A stretch of 64,000 nucleotides of DNA, from assembly GCF_000143415.4 (NCBI RefSeq), contig NW_003314263.1, positions 9,833 through 73,832 on the forward strand, read 5' to 3'. The notes beneath the pieces are model-generated. The model was not told the origin of the DNA. It was given only the letters and a program-made list of their open reading frames with translations, and did not search any database. Below are positions 52,068 to 62,790 of the stretch, piece by piece. The stretch's first letter is position 1. Each line of letters starts with the position of its first letter. The position numbers and the translations under genes are program-made. This DNA is from Selaginella moellendorffii. Its lineage: Eukaryota > Streptophyta > Lycopodiopsida > Selaginellales > Selaginellaceae.

Positions 52068-52350
52068 GTGTAGATCGCAGCAGCTGATTGAGGTGCCACG
52101 CGAGGGGCATGCAAAATCGCCCGTGCGAGCCTTCCTGATGGATTCCGGTGGACGAAGAAGTTTTTGTTCTTGCAAGTTGTTTGTCTGCCCAAGTGCATGT
52201 CGTTACTTTGTTCTTGTCAGTTGCCCAGGTCAACACTGTTCTTTGCGAAGAAATTCCAAGGTTTCCCAGGAATACGATATGTGCGTGGCAAGAATGATGA
52301 AACTAGAAGAATGCAGCTAATCTTCCAATTTGGTGTTGTATTCTTGACTG
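52068..52350 (+). pseudogene. Decayed dehydrogenase fragment (exons 1-2), plus strand
   Basis: It matches the sense strand of exon 1 and exon 2 of the dehydrogenase gene: GATTGAGGTGCCA, GAGGGGCATG, CTGATGGATTCCGGTGGACG, then CAGGTCAACACTGTTC and GTGCGTGGCAAGAATG. Orientation is opposite to the parent gene. The same fragment follows Fic copy B at 63840-64000. Confidence 0.75.
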
Positions 52351-52395
52351 GAATATTCATTTTGGACTATCGATTCCTTGAACAGGTGATGGAAT

Positions 52396-54136
52396 CGTGA
52401 TTTTAGATTTTACTTTAAAAAGGACAAATATAAATTTATCTTTGGTTTAGCATTCTATTATGTAGTTTTTAATAAAGAGAGCTTCAGAGTTGAAGGCTGA
52501 AACAAAGCAAGGTTGAAAGCCAGTCAATCCACAAAGTTTAAATCGATTAAAGGCTTAAATCGATCCAATGCAGGGCCTAGAACACGATCGTTTCAGCCCA
52601 AGGCATCTCCAGACGATCGTCAGAAAGCTCGAATTCCACCCAGGCGGATCCAATTACCGGACGGTAGAAACATCTCATACCGAGAAGAAGGTGTCCCTGC
52701 CGATCAAGCAAAGCGCATAGTGCTCGTTGTTCATCGGAATCAATTCTTCACTGCTCGATAGCTATGGTGTTCGTCTTGTGGTTTACGACTTGCCAGGATT
52801 TGGAGAGAGTGATCCTCACCACAACAGAAGTTACAAAACCTCGGCCTCGGACATGATCAGCATCGCCGACGCTCTCGGTTTTGGCGACCAGTTTTGGATC
52901 CTGGGCTTTGATGGAGGTGGTCCTCACGTTTGGGCTGCGATTCACTACATTCCAGAGAGATTAGCAGGTGATCACATCTTTCTTTTTTCTCTTGAGAGTT
53001 TAGCAAGAGTGTTGCTTGCTTGTGTTCTTGGACACAGGTGTTGCTATGGTTGCTCCGGCGGGAAATCCATGCGGAGGAAATCTCACCTCGAGCGAAGCGG
53101 CCAAAGCCTGGAAGGCCTGGTCATTCAGATTGCTCCATTTCTGTGCCAGGAAGTTTCCATCTTCACTTGGAGGTTTTCTCCGGAGAACTCTCCTGGAGAA
53201 GATCGACAGGCTTAGCAGAAGCTTGTATGCCACCTCAAGACCAAAGGTTTGCATTGTTTTGATCGTGAATGACTCAAGGTCATCGGGTTTTGCAGGATCG
53301 AGCTCTTTTCGAGCAGCAGGATTTCATGAGATTATGGGAAGACGACGTCCGGGAATCCATGAACCAGAAGCGAGCATTCTCGCTGGCCCAAGAGCTAGTC
53401 TTGCTGGTTAACAACTGGGGATTCGACTTGGGCGATCTCAAGCGAAAGAGACCTCCCGCCGGCGATGGAATCGTGAGCAAGCTCCACGGCCTTTTCTCTC
53501 AAGAACAGTCGGATCTCCTCGGCTTCCAGCGACCAATACATATATGGCATGTAGGTGGTGGTTTGGTTTTTTCCAAAAGCTTGCTGATCTTGGCGATTGT
53601 AATCAGGGAACTGACGATGTAGTCGTGCCGATTGTGATGAGCGAGTTTGCGCAGCGAGTCCTGCCTCACGTAAACTTCCACAGGTTACAAGGTGAGGGCC
53701 ACTTCTCGTGGTTCTATCTCTGCCATGAATGCCACACAGATTTGTTCAAAGCCATGTTTCCAGACGAATAGCCATGGAAAGAAAAGATCGATTCTATTTC
53801 TTCTCTTTGATTGTTACACGTAAATCTACTGTCCTAACCAGCGCGTTTCCTCTTCCACTGCTTTCCATATGGCACGGAAGGTAATGGGCTTGGGGAGCTT
53901 TGCGCTACACATCGGGCACGAGTCATTGTTTTCCATCCACTCGTGAAGACATTCCAGATGATAACAGTGCTTGCATGGTATCTGTTTCACCACGCTATCG
54001 AGCTCGAACTTGTCCTTGCAAACTGCACACCATGGCTTGATCTCGGGGAGAAGATCGCAGACATAATAGAATGCTAAATCGAAGATAAATTTATATTTTA
54101 AAAATTTCTCCGTTTTAAAGTAAAATCTAAAATCAC
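52396..54136. repeat. Pair of about 65-bp inverted repeats flanking the hydrolase remnant
   Basis: GATTTTAGATTTTACTTTAAAA...TTAGCATTCTATTATGT at 52396-52461 (plus) recurs on the minus strand at 54072-54136, with a few differences and a short indel. The repeats enclose the alpha/beta hydrolase remnant and a RING exon. Their nature (MITE-like end, or duplicated gene piece) is unknown. Confidence 0.7.
52600..53771 (+). pseudogene. Alpha/beta-hydrolase gene with 5' damage
   Basis: Exons end/start at 52967, 53038-53246, 53296-53550 and 53607-53771 and read in phase from LLDSYGVRLVVYDLPGFGES to the stop at 53769. The core resembles a plant alpha/beta-hydrolase superfamily group: YDLPGFGESDPH, the nucleophile elbow LGFDGGGPH, acid in HGTDDVVVP and catalytic His in EGHFSW. 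The nucleophile position holds Asp rather than Ser. Upstream, RRIQLPDGRNISYREEGVP and IVLVVH are in another frame, and the text between VVH and SLLDSYG is too short, as if about 25-30 nt had been lost. No in-frame ATG precedes this part. I therefore call it a damaged gene, although the downstream exons look intact. Confidence 0.7.
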
Positions 54137-54152
54137 TGGGAATTCTTCCCAC
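53826..54152 (-). CDS. RING-H2 finger exon, partial gene
   Basis: The minus-strand frame ends at 53826 and contains a complete RING-H2 finger: CAVCKDKFELD, IPCKHCYHLECLHEW and DSCPMC. Such proteins are E3 ubiquitin ligases. The first 35 codons (before CDLLPEIKPW) coincide with the duplicated inverted-repeat sequence and are probably not genuine coding sequence, so the original 5' exons have been lost or lie elsewhere. The C-terminus (FRAIWKAVEEETRWLGQ) follows the finger directly. Confidence 0.6.
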   Translation of the reverse strand: MGRIPSDFRFYFKTEKFLKYKFIFDLAFYYVCDLLPEIKPWCAVCKDKFELDSVVKQIPCKHCYHLECLHEWMENNDSCPMCSAKLPKPITFRAIWKAVEEETRWLGQ

Positions 54153-54480
54153 TTTGATTCCAGATCAATGTGATTATCCTTGAAAGGTTGACGGACTTTG
54201 CATGGGACAAGGATGATGAAGATGGAATGGGAGGTGAAGTTTTAGGAGACAGGAGGAGGCTTGCATTGCCAAGGCCATCAAGGAGGTATGGAACTCACTG
54301 CTCATCTTGGTCACTGCTTGGTTTTCTTGGAGTTGTTTTGTTTCTTCTTCTCCTTCAGTTCTTTGTTCTTCTACTTCTTCTCTTTAATCTTTTATGCTTG
54401 TGTTTTGGCGAATCCTTTTTTGATTGTCTCAACTCTGTCTCGGTCTTGAAAATAAAAAGCGTTTAGAAGTTTTGCGAGAT
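54153..54480 (+). pseudogene. 3' fragment of a TPR-SET gene
   Basis: ATCAATGTGATTATCCTTGAAAGG, GATGGAATGGGAGGTGAAG and the long T/C-rich 3' UTR ending GAAAATAAAAAGCG match the copies at 55400-55680 and 59330-59670. The frame is broken by small indels. Confidence 0.65.
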
Positions 54481-54836
54481 GAAAGTTCCCGGGATGAAAC
54501 CTTTCAGTGTCGAAAAACAAAGTCCAAAATGTTAGTAAGCGGGATGGAACGCTGGAGAATGCATACATGAAACAATGCTGGGGAATTTCTTGGCCAGATT
54601 TCTCAGACTAGTCCTCTCGTGCGTCAGTTTCACCGTCCTTTCCCGAGATGTCGGTGGGAACTCGTTGTATGATCTCAACAGTTGGCGTAGAACTTTTAGA
54701 AAACTTTAGCGTGTGTAGTTGACCGTTGTTGAACATTCTCACCGAATAAGTTTCCGTTGGCTCAAATTTGACCAGTGCTAGTCAGCGTTAGCTGACTAGC
54801 TCGAAAGGACCGCATAGAAACCAACGTTTAAATGCG

Positions 54837-55720
54837 AGCAAAGGCGGCAGGAGGAGGAGTGGGATCGTGTTCTTGCTCTCTCCAACCAGGCTGAGATCCT
54901 CAAGCTGGGACGATATGAGCAGTGCATGGATGCTGCATGTGCCGCTCTTGCCGTGGATCCCCCCCACCTCAAGAGCCTCTACAGGAAAGCTTTGGTGCTG
55001 TTCAAGCTCCAGCTTTACGAGTGGTCATGCAAGTGTTTGAGCGACGTTCTTGGGGTGGACAAGGCAATCGATCAACTGCATCAAAGATGCCAGAAGCTCG
55101 CAGTCCAGAGCCACGACACCAGCAGCATTATGGCAGAAATCCATGCAGGCGGACGAAGTTGGACTTCAAGTGCACTTGCAGGAAGTGCGAGCTGGAGCGG
55201 CGGCTGGACAAAGACCTCGCGGAGGTGACGGGCTGCTACAGGGACTTTGACTTCGACTTCCTGTGCAAGGGAGGGATCAATCTAGCCCGGATGGTGGCGA
55301 AGCTGGAGAGTGTGTTGGCGACCAAGCTCCAGGACGAGGATGAGAGGCAGTGTGTGAGAGCGATCCACTGGTTGCTCTACGGGTTGTACTACCATGACGG
55401 ATTTCGCACGGGACAAGGAAGCAGCGAGGAGGGTGATGGAGATGGAGTGGGAGGTGAAGTTTGGGAGCCAGGAGGAGGCTTGCCTTACCAAGGACATCAA
55501 CGAGAGAGGTATGGAACTCATTGCTCATCTTGGTCACTGAAGCTTGGAGTTGTTTTGTTTCTTCTCCTTTCATTTCTTTGTTCATCTACTCCTTCTCTTT
55601 GTTCTTTTATGCTTGTGTTTTGCCAAATCCTTTTTTATTCGTCTCAACGCTGTCTCGGTCTTGAAAATAAAAGCGTTTGGAAGTTTTGCGAGATGAAAGT
55701 TCCCGGGATAGAACCTCTCA
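54837..55720 (+). pseudogene. TPR-SET (SMYD-like) gene remnant
   Basis: A TPR-like segment is open from 54837 (AEILKLGRYEQCMDAACAAL, then HLKSLYRKALVLFKLQLYEW). The frame then changes, and a post-SET-like cysteine cluster (FKCTCRKCELE) is followed by EVTGCYRDF and a helical C-terminal region (ERQCVRAIHWLLYGLYY). The SET core itself is missing between the two parts. This order (TPR, SET, post-SET) is known from plant SET-domain TPR methyltransferases. Missing core and frame changes mark it as dead, but it is the best preserved copy in the window. Confidence 0.6.
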
Positions 55721-56079
55721 GTGTCGAAAAACAAAGTCCAGAATGTTAGTAAGCGAGATGGAACGCTGGAGAACAACGCTGGGGAATTTCTTGGCCCATA
55801 ACGGACGTGTATGGGAATAACTCTTTGAAGGATCAAAAACCTTGGGGTACATTTAACACTGGTCGTGTTGATCCTGTTGGAAAAAATATTCTGAAAAAGC
55901 TCGTCTATAAGCTAAGACTTGAGAAAGATAGTGTGTCCCTTGGTTTCATCGTAAGACCTTGCGATGCTTGGAATATCACGGGAATATCACCACCATCTAG
56001 TCCATGAGGCAGCGATCCATCCTCGGCTTCGTTGTCCTGATGACTAGAATTAATAGAATTTTTAGAAAATTTTAGCTGA

Positions 56080-56365
56080 CCATTGCTGAACATTCGCATC
56101 GAATTAATTTCGCTAACCGTTATATCGTTGGCTCAAATTTGACCAGCACTAGTCAACACTAGTTGACTAGCTCGAAAAGACCGCATAGAATGACCTTTTT
56201 TCTTACCAGGGACATTTTGGTATGAGCCAACACCTGATCTTGCGGCAGTTTTGCTCGACCAAATGCTCACCTCTGGCAACATATACAACCCTGTTTGAAC
56301 CGATGCAATGCAATGCAATACCTTCTTCATGGAGCTTACAACGTTTGCTTCACCATAAGCAACGA
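56080..56365 (-). pseudogene. Decayed dehydrogenase fragment (exons 7-9 region)
   Basis: CTAGTTGACTAGCTCGAAAAGACC repeats the last exon; CTCACCTCTGGCAACAT and ATACCTTCTTCATGGAG repeat the eighth and seventh exons of the dehydrogenase gene, in the same orientation as the parent. A similar 3'-end piece lies at 54740-54810. Confidence 0.65.
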
Positions 56366-56389
56366 GAGGAAAGTGGGAAGGAAACTTTC

Positions 56390-56520
56390 ACTACTCACCC
56401 GAAGGTGATGGCACGGGACAAGGGAGTGGCGAGGGGGATTGGGAGGTGAGGTTTGGGAAGCAGGAAGACGCTTGCATTGCCAAGGCCATCAATGAGAGAG
56501 GTATGGAACTAGTTGCTTAG
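56390..56520 (+). pseudogene. Short TPR-SET C-terminal fragment
   Basis: GGGAGGTGAGGTTTGGGAAG and GCTTGCATTGCCAAGGCCATC match the SET-protein C-terminal coding end in the other copies. Confidence 0.55.
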
Positions 56521-56739
56521 GGTCGAGGTCTCTGAGTGATGTTTTTCTACTACTACTACTACTTATACTTCTCGTTCTTCTTCTTTGCCAGAATCCTCTC
56601 GTTAATCGAACTCGAAAAAGCAAAGTGAGTTTGTAAGTTGAGATAGAACTCCAAAAGTATAAAGTAAAAGACGTCGCCTGACAGATTCGAACTCTTGCAG
56701 GGAAACCCCATGTACTTAGCAACCACTCGGCCAAAGCCC
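56521..56739. other. Spacer with CTA trinucleotide run
   Basis: A short (CTA)n run lies near 56546-56562. No gene is seen. Confidence 0.4.
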
Positions 56740-57235
56740 TTTGGCATCCAGTTTGAGTTCCAGGAAACCCCATTCAAAAGAGATCCTGGCGATAAGTTGT
56801 GAATCAAGCGTTGGTGGACAAGGAAGTCAGTGTGGTCAAACCCCAGTCACCACGGTCGTTGTCTTGGGCGTTGACCCTGACGCCGGGAATTGCTGGATCT
56901 TTGCTTCGTCTCTAGTTGGCGGGAGTCACCCCCAGGGATCGACGCTGCCCGAGGGGAACAGCTTGGTCTCACCGAGCAGGGAGTTTAGGCTGCTATGGAG
57001 GCTGGGTGTGATCAAGACATACCCACAGCAGGGAGATTGTGCAGAGGATTGTTCGTGGGAGGGATAAAGCATGTGTCTTGTCTCTCTGGAAGAATGGGGT
57101 GCTCGTGGTCTCTAGATCGTGGGTGGTCATCTTGAAGATGAAAACGAACTATGGGTCTAAGCATTCATATGGTCTGACAATGGAGAATGATAGTCATGCC
57201 AGGCTATTTGGTCAACTGAGCACATATAGAATAGA
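56740..57235 (+). pseudogene. Decayed copy of the GNA-lectin gene 3' half
   Basis: It repeats 48610-49145: AGTTCCAGGAAACCCCATTC, GGCGTTGACCCTGACGCCGG, GAGGGGAACAGCTTGGTCTC, then the ATGGGTCTAAGCATTC tail. Frameshifts (after SPSREFRL) and a deletion before the 3' end destroy the frame. Confidence 0.85.
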
Positions 57236-57280
57236 AGTGTGATGTTTAGCATATTAAAACGAAAAAAGAAACACAGAAAT

Positions 57281-57573
57281 TTATTTTCTTCTTTTGTAAA
57301 ACGGGCACGTTGACTTTATACCAACGGTCCAGATCGAGAGCATCCAACGGCTTAGAGCCGATCTCCATGGCAGCCGGTAGTCAACGCGACCACCTCCTTG
57401 AGTATGCTGCTGTCGTTGACAATTAAGTGCACCAAAGTTTGACCCAGCCCCAATGAGATTCCCTCGAAGATCTCCCATAGTTGTGACTCGAATTTGCCCA
57501 TGTCGATGAATCCATTGTGATCCGTGTCAAATAAATCAAACATGAGTGTCAACTTGGCTTGCATCATTAGCAT
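57281..57573 (-). pseudogene. EF-hand fragment, CBL-like
   Basis: The minus-strand frame contains LMFDLFDTDHNGFIDMGKFE, an EF-hand loop similar to those of calcineurin B-like proteins. The loop has D, D, N and D at positions 1, 3, 5 and 9 but Lys at position 12 in place of Glu, which would weaken calcium binding. The rest of the frame has no further EF-hand and ends in unrelated text, so this is a fragment. Confidence 0.5.
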
Positions 57574-58002
57574 TGGGACCCTAATATTTAAGTCTCTAAA
57601 ATATTATTGTTTATGACTTTGATATTTTTCATCTAGATAAGCAAATTAGCTTTGGCTAGATGTTTCTTATTCTATTAAAAAGGGCATGATTGTGTGAACA
57701 ACTCTAACTATTTATTTATAATAGTCTATATAAATTTTACTGATGGATTTAATTTGTTTGCTCAGGAAGGTTAGGGCTTTTAGCTTCTCTTTTTATGTCT
57801 TTATGGGTAAAAGCATATCACACTTTTGTAAGTTGGGTAACATTAAAAGCAGTAAAGGTAATTAACTCCATTGGTCATTTCTTTGTCAGCAGCGGCAAAA
57901 GGAATCTATTCACAACTTCGTTTAAGCAAGCAATTGAAACTCTCCCGAATTTGCCTCCTCAAAAAACCCTAAGCATATTCTCTTGTCACCAGGGACACAT
58001 AA
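57574..58002. other. Spacer without supported genes
   Basis: AT-rich at 57590-57780, then mixed sequence. Nothing recognisable was seen. Confidence 0.45.
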
Positions 58003-58440
58003 AAACGTCCCAGCTCTTGTGACAAGTCGTGAGGAGAAAGAAAAGGAGGCGATCACTCGCAGTCAATTCCACTGCATGAGACTGCAAAAGTTGTTTATAG
58101 TTGGCTCTTTGAATTTTAACTTTCCTAACTTTCTTCGGTGCATTTTAACTCTTGATTCTCAAAAGTTCGTCTACAATCACCTTGGACTTGGCCATGAGCA
58201 AATGTGAGAAAGCCAGTGCGTCCTTGTTTCAGTGGAATGCCTTGCCACAACCGCACCAATGCTTAGCTGGGAGGATCACCATGCATTCTGGAGGCAACGA
58301 TCCGTCCTCAACTTCGCTGTTGTGGTCGCCAAGGAACTCCTTACGAACCTTGTATGATCTAAACGGACCTCGAACGTTTGAATATCTAGAAATAGCACTT
58401 CTAGAGCATAGAAGTTCTATGCTCTAGCGCAGAAAAGCAT
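58003..58440. repeat. Second copy of the 49191-49520 block
   Basis: Same order and orientation as the first copy. It extends further right (CCGTCCTCAACTTCGCTG, GGACCTCGAACGTTTGAATA); this last part again resembles the dehydrogenase fifth exon border. Confidence 0.65.
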
Positions 58441-58454
58441 TGAACTTACCGACA

Positions 58455-58760
58455 CTTTCTTTGTCCTTGTTCAATGCTCGGGATAAATGAGCAGCACTGA
58501 AATCATTGTCTGGAAACTAGCGACATCAGAGATAACCAAGCATAAAAAACAAACAAATAAATAAATAGTAAGAATAGTTCTCATGAGCCTTCCATTTCAT
58601 GTGTGGAACAATCCAGATCAAAAGTTCCAGTCAGAATGTTATGCTGGAAAACATCAGACAACACCAAATCGGCATACAAGCCGCTTTCTTTCATAAGCTG
58701 GCGATTTCACAGGCGTCGCACCTCAACCTCCGCAGAGGAGCATCGCTGTGGATCGTTAAG
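58455..58760 (-). pseudogene. Second copy of the shattered dehydrogenase block
   Basis: It repeats 49600-49860, including ATTGTCTGGAAACTAGCGAC and CATACAAGCCGC...CTGGCGATTTCACAGGCGTC. The parent is the dehydrogenase gene on the minus strand. Confidence 0.6.
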
Positions 58761-58865
58761 GCCGGAAAGGAGGAAAACTGAGTGAGGTGGGCTTTACAAA
58801 CATTTGTGCTGTCAATGCTCTTTGATGAAAATTTCACAATCATGCTCGCCACCCTCTTGCACTAG

Positions 58866-58998
58866 CACTTGAGGTATACGGCACAAACTCGTGGATTGCA
58901 AACCTCGTTACCGCCTAGGGGCGCGCAGAGATTGTTGGCTGTGCACCCCACGGAACGATGGAGGCAAGCAAGTAGGCCACCAACAGCCTACCCACGAG
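58866..58998 (-). pseudogene. Antisense decayed Fic gene fragment, second copy
   Basis: Minus-strand text reads GGNEVCNPRVCAVYLKC, matching GGDEACNPR...AMYLKC of the intact Fic proteins with an internal deletion. To its right the complement of the region just after the Fic motif is recognisable. As at 49950-50075, a TPR-SET fragment follows immediately. Confidence 0.7.
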
Positions 58999-59700
58999 GT
59001 TGGACTCGAGTGCACTTGCAAGAAGTGCGAGCTGGAGCAGCGGCTGGACAAAAGGATCTCGCAAGGGTGACGGGCTGCTACAGGGACTTGTCCGAGGTCA
59101 ACTTCGAGTTCCGGTTCAAGGGAGGAATCAATCCGGCCCGGATCGAAGCTGGAGAGTATGTTGGCGACCAAGCTCCAAGGATGAGAGGCAGTGCGTGAGA
59201 GTGATCCACTGGTCGCTCTACGGGTTGTACTACCAGGAGGTGCAGGCTGGAAACGTGGTGGTGCTGCCAGAGGGGATTGTTCCGGCAGTAGAGGTGATCA
59301 TGGAGGCGGTGCATAAGTTCACGGCTGGCAACGATATCAATGTGATTATCCTTGAAAGGTTGACGGACAACGCACGGGACAAGGAAGCAGCGAGGAGGGT
59401 GATGGAGATGGAGTGGGAGGTGAAGTTTGGGAAACAGGAGGAGGCTTGCATTGCCAAGGCCATCAACAAGAGAGGTATGGAACTCATTGCTGATCTTGGT
59501 CACTGATGCTTGGTTTTCTTGGAGTTGTTTTGTTTCTTCTTCTCCTTCATACTTGTTCATCTCTTTGTTCTTCTACTTCTTCTCCTCCTTTTATGCTTGT
59601 GTTTTGGCGAAACCTTTTTTGATTGTCTCAACTCTGTCTCGGTCTTTCGGTCTTGAAAATAAAAAGCGTTTGGAAGTTTTGCGAGATGAGTGACTTCGTC
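58999..59700 (+). pseudogene. TPR-SET gene C-terminal remnant with 3' UTR
   Basis: An open stretch reads ERQCVRVIHWSLYGLYYQEV, then GNVVVLPEGIVPAVEVIMEA, then NVIILERLTDNARDKEAA and ends IADLGH at 59506. It is the longest surviving copy of the C-terminal helical region. The preceding post-SET part is frameshifted. The 3' UTR is shared with 54300-54480 and 55520-55700. Confidence 0.65.
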
Positions 59701-60149
59701 TGCATGAGTGATCTCCTCGTTTGTGAAGTCCATCATCATAAAAGAAAGTCCAAAATGGTAATAAGCGGGGGAGAATGTATACATGAAACAACGCTGGGAA
59801 TTTCTTGGCCGGACCGCATAACGGACATGAAGGATCAAAACCCTCGGGGTACATTTAACACTGGTCGTGTTGATCCTGTTGGAACAAGTGTGAATCTCAG
59901 ACTTGGTGGCGATCAAGTGTGAGAAAGCCAGTGCCTCCCTTGATTCCAGTGCGCAGATGCTTGGAAATCATGGGGAATATCACCACTGTCTGGTCTCGTG
60001 CATCGAGGCACCTCAGTTTCGCTGTCCTGGCCGAGAAGTACGATTGTATGTTCTCAACAGTCAGCGTAGAACTTTTAGAGAACCTCAGCGTGTAGTTGAC
60101 CATTGTTGACCATTCATGTCATGTCACTGAATTAGTTTCGCTGACTCGA
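59701..60149. other. Duplicated non-coding spacer
   Basis: GGTACATTTAACACTGGTCG and TGTTGATCCTGTTGGAA at 59845-59885 repeat those at 55847-55883, followed in both by further similar text. No gene was recognised. Confidence 0.5.
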
Positions 60150-60640
60150 GTGCTTGGAACAACAGAACAATTTTTCTTGGCCCACGGACATTCAGTTTGA
60201 CTAATCCAAAGCTCTCAGGCTCCAGCCAACAATTGAAAGCTCTAAAAACTTGAGTCGCCATCTTTCCAAACAAAGTATCACCCATAGGAAGAAAGGCAAA
60301 TCCAAAAGTTTCAAAACATAAACAAACTCACGCAAGCACCTGGTCACAAACAAGAGTCAGCATCAAAAAGTCTCATGCCAGTTGCATCTTCCTACTTTGG
60401 TCTGGAACTGTCAAGAATCGTTGGTCAGATCAAAACTTCCAGTCAAGAACAAAACTTTCGAAACTGGTTCTTTTGGCGACTCGAGTCCACTTTCACTGGA
60501 AAACCTTTGGAAGTTCTTCGCAAATAAGCGTCCAAGAACTAGAAACTTTGGGTACCTCGATCGATAAACAAGAACTCGCACTGGCGATTTCACAGGCGTC
60601 GCCTCCGCCCTCCCCTGGTACCTCAATCAGCCGCTAGCCA
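60150..60640 (-). pseudogene. Decayed dehydrogenase copy (exons 1-5 region)
   Basis: Segments in parental order match 46950-47790: GGACATTCAGTTTGACTAATCC, TTTCCAAACAAAGTATCACC, CACGCAAGCACCTGGTCAC, ACTCGAGTCCACTTTCACTGG, and CTGGCGATTTCACAGGCGTCG. Deletions and indels remove any frame. It ends close to the 3' end of the minus-strand Fic gene. Confidence 0.7.
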
Positions 60641-60655
60641 CGAATCATGCAAGCG

Positions 60656-62594
60656 CTAACTAGTACTGCTTGACGACAGTGGAGACCGCTGCTGCGAGCG
60701 ACATTCAAGGAAAGAGACGAAATATCTTATTTACAAGGAACTCTCCAACATATGATCTAACTCACCAGCAAGCTGTTCACAATAGCCGTGAACATCTTGT
60801 TGGCTCCATCACTCTCGAACAGAGCTATATATGCAGCCCTAGATAGAATACCTCCTCCCGCCTATCGAAAGACAAAATGCTTACCAGCAGTGAAATCCCG
60901 CAGCAGCCAAGCAAGTAGGACACGTCCAATCCTCCCGTTGCCATCAGAAAATGGGTGCACCTTCTCGAACTTGAAGAAGAACTCTGCGACACTCCACAGG
61001 TACGTAGCCACGGCTGCTTCTCCCAGAGGATCGGGATCGCGTCGATATCTTTCTCTAGCCTCTTCAAGCTGTTGCAGCAACCGCTCGATCGCTCCAGGCA
61101 GCTTCTTCCAAGGCTCGTAGTGATGCCACCTCTCGCCTGTTGTCATCGTCTTGGCCTCGCTGCGCCGCAGCCCATCCGCTCGACCAGTCAAAGTAGCGTA
61201 GACACCAATGAGGTCGTCAGTGGTGATGATCTTGTCCACCTCCCATCCCTGAACGATATCCATTGCTGCTACTAGCCTCTCTCGCTCCCGCTCCCGCTCC
61301 GCCTCTGCCGGTAAGAATGATAGTCCAAAACTGGTTAGCCCTGCAGCAACTCAACGTTGTTTTTTAGTCGTTCCTCCAACACAAAAGCAAGAAAAAGCAA
61401 AGAAAACCTGAACGAATATCGTAGAAAACACCGGTGCAGTTTACTCAGAGAATCCCGTTCTCTCAGACCTGTAGAGAAACAAACAAACAGCACTAGTGAG
61501 ACGAGGCTCGCAGGACCAAGTTTAAGAGATATAGCTGGGCTAAAGTGCGCGACGAGAATGCCACCGAAGACACTCACTCACACTCTCGAACAAAACTAGC
61601 ATGCCACCCAAGCAACTCACACTCTCGATTGAAACCATACCTTCGCCTCCATATGTCCGGGACGATCCTCGTCTTCACTGGACATGTCTCCGAGTTGATG
61701 TCCATTCGTTTCTGGTTTCAAGCATTAGGCATAAGAATGTTACCAGGTGCTACTTACAGCGAGACTCGTCGGTAGCAGTGGTGGTGCGTTTGATCCTGCC
61801 GACTTGTACAAGGTTGCAAAGCTTGTGGACTTTGTGGTTGTGTCTCGTGAACAAACTGGGACAGGATGGCAAAAAGAAGTGTTAAAAGCCTCACGACTAG
61901 CAGACGAAGCCAAGAACACAAACAAAAAACAAAAATCACACAACGAAAAGCACAGTGATCTTCCACAAACACGGACAAATACTAAAGCATGCCCGAGCAA
62001 AGAAATAGCATGCCATCCAAACACTCTCGATTGTGAGACTTACATTTGCCTCCAGATTTCCGGGACGAGCTTACAAGGACAGCGAGACGCGCTACTGCCA
62101 TCGTCAATCCACCGTCTCGTGAAGCTTGCAAAACTGGGCGAAAAGAAGTGTCAAAAGCGGCTTACAAACGGCTAACAAACGAAGAACACAATCACGCAAG
62201 GGAAAGCAAAGTGATCTTCCAAGAAAACCGACACATAGGAAAGAAAAATTCCCGCAAACCCTTGCTGACAACTAGAATGTCGCTTCCGGAGGAAAGAGAA
62301 AAGCACGCTGATGGAAAAAGAAACGTCTCGCAAAGCAAGCGACGATGCCAAACCTTGGGAATCTCCTCGCAAAATGCACCGAGGACACAGACCTCGGCGA
62401 TCCGCCAGGGTGAACAGGAGGAAATCGCTGGGATCCTTTGCCATGGCCGAAATATCCACGCCCGCTGTAGCAGCTGCCAATTTCTTCCTGCTGGCTTTCA
62501 GCAATCTCTTGCATAGCTCCTTCACAGCCGGATCTGCCGATGTTGGCGCTGGCGCTGGCGCTGGTGCTGGATCACCCGATTTCTTCTTTCCCAT
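60656..62594 (-). CDS. Fic-domain protein, intron-containing minus-strand gene (5' model tentative)
   Basis: The last three exons are firm: 61263-60885 (and open further upstream to an acceptor near 61305), 60824-60766 and 60691-60656. They give the Fic core with FFFKFEKVHPFSDGNGRIGR, a complete HPFxxGNGRxxR motif, and the tail ALFESDGANKMFTAIVNSLL. A likely first exon is 62594-62393 (MGKKKSGDPAPAPAPAPTSA, then VKELCKRLLKASRKKLAAAT), ending in a GT donor. Candidate middle exons near 61855-61770, 61725-61655 and 61470-61430 were seen but not phased with certainty; two of them also have a near-duplicate at 62130-62050. The core is only about 40 percent like copies A and B outside the motif by eye. 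The start lies 196 bp from Fic copy B, back-to-back. Confidence 0.75.
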
Positions 62595-62790
62595 CCCTGA
62601 GGATAAAGAACCCTACTTTCTCCCCAAACATATATACTTGGCGCGCATTGATCGCTGGCCGTCGATATGATGATGTAATCCCCACCGTTGGAGCGCTTGG
62701 CTAATCGCAACCATCCCCCCTTCAAGCTGGAATCCCCACCGTTGGCTCCCCTATGAATAGAAAAGGTTCGAGCCTAGGGTTTCAGGTATA
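62595..62790. promoter_or_regulatory. Bidirectional promoter between two Fic genes
   Basis: The interval separates the probable start codon of the minus-strand Fic gene (62594) from that of copy B (62791). It has TATATA near 62629 and the motif TTGGCGCGC at 62638. The same sequence lies upstream of copy A (from about 50807), where it ends one or two codons into the lost divergent gene. Confidence 0.65.
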
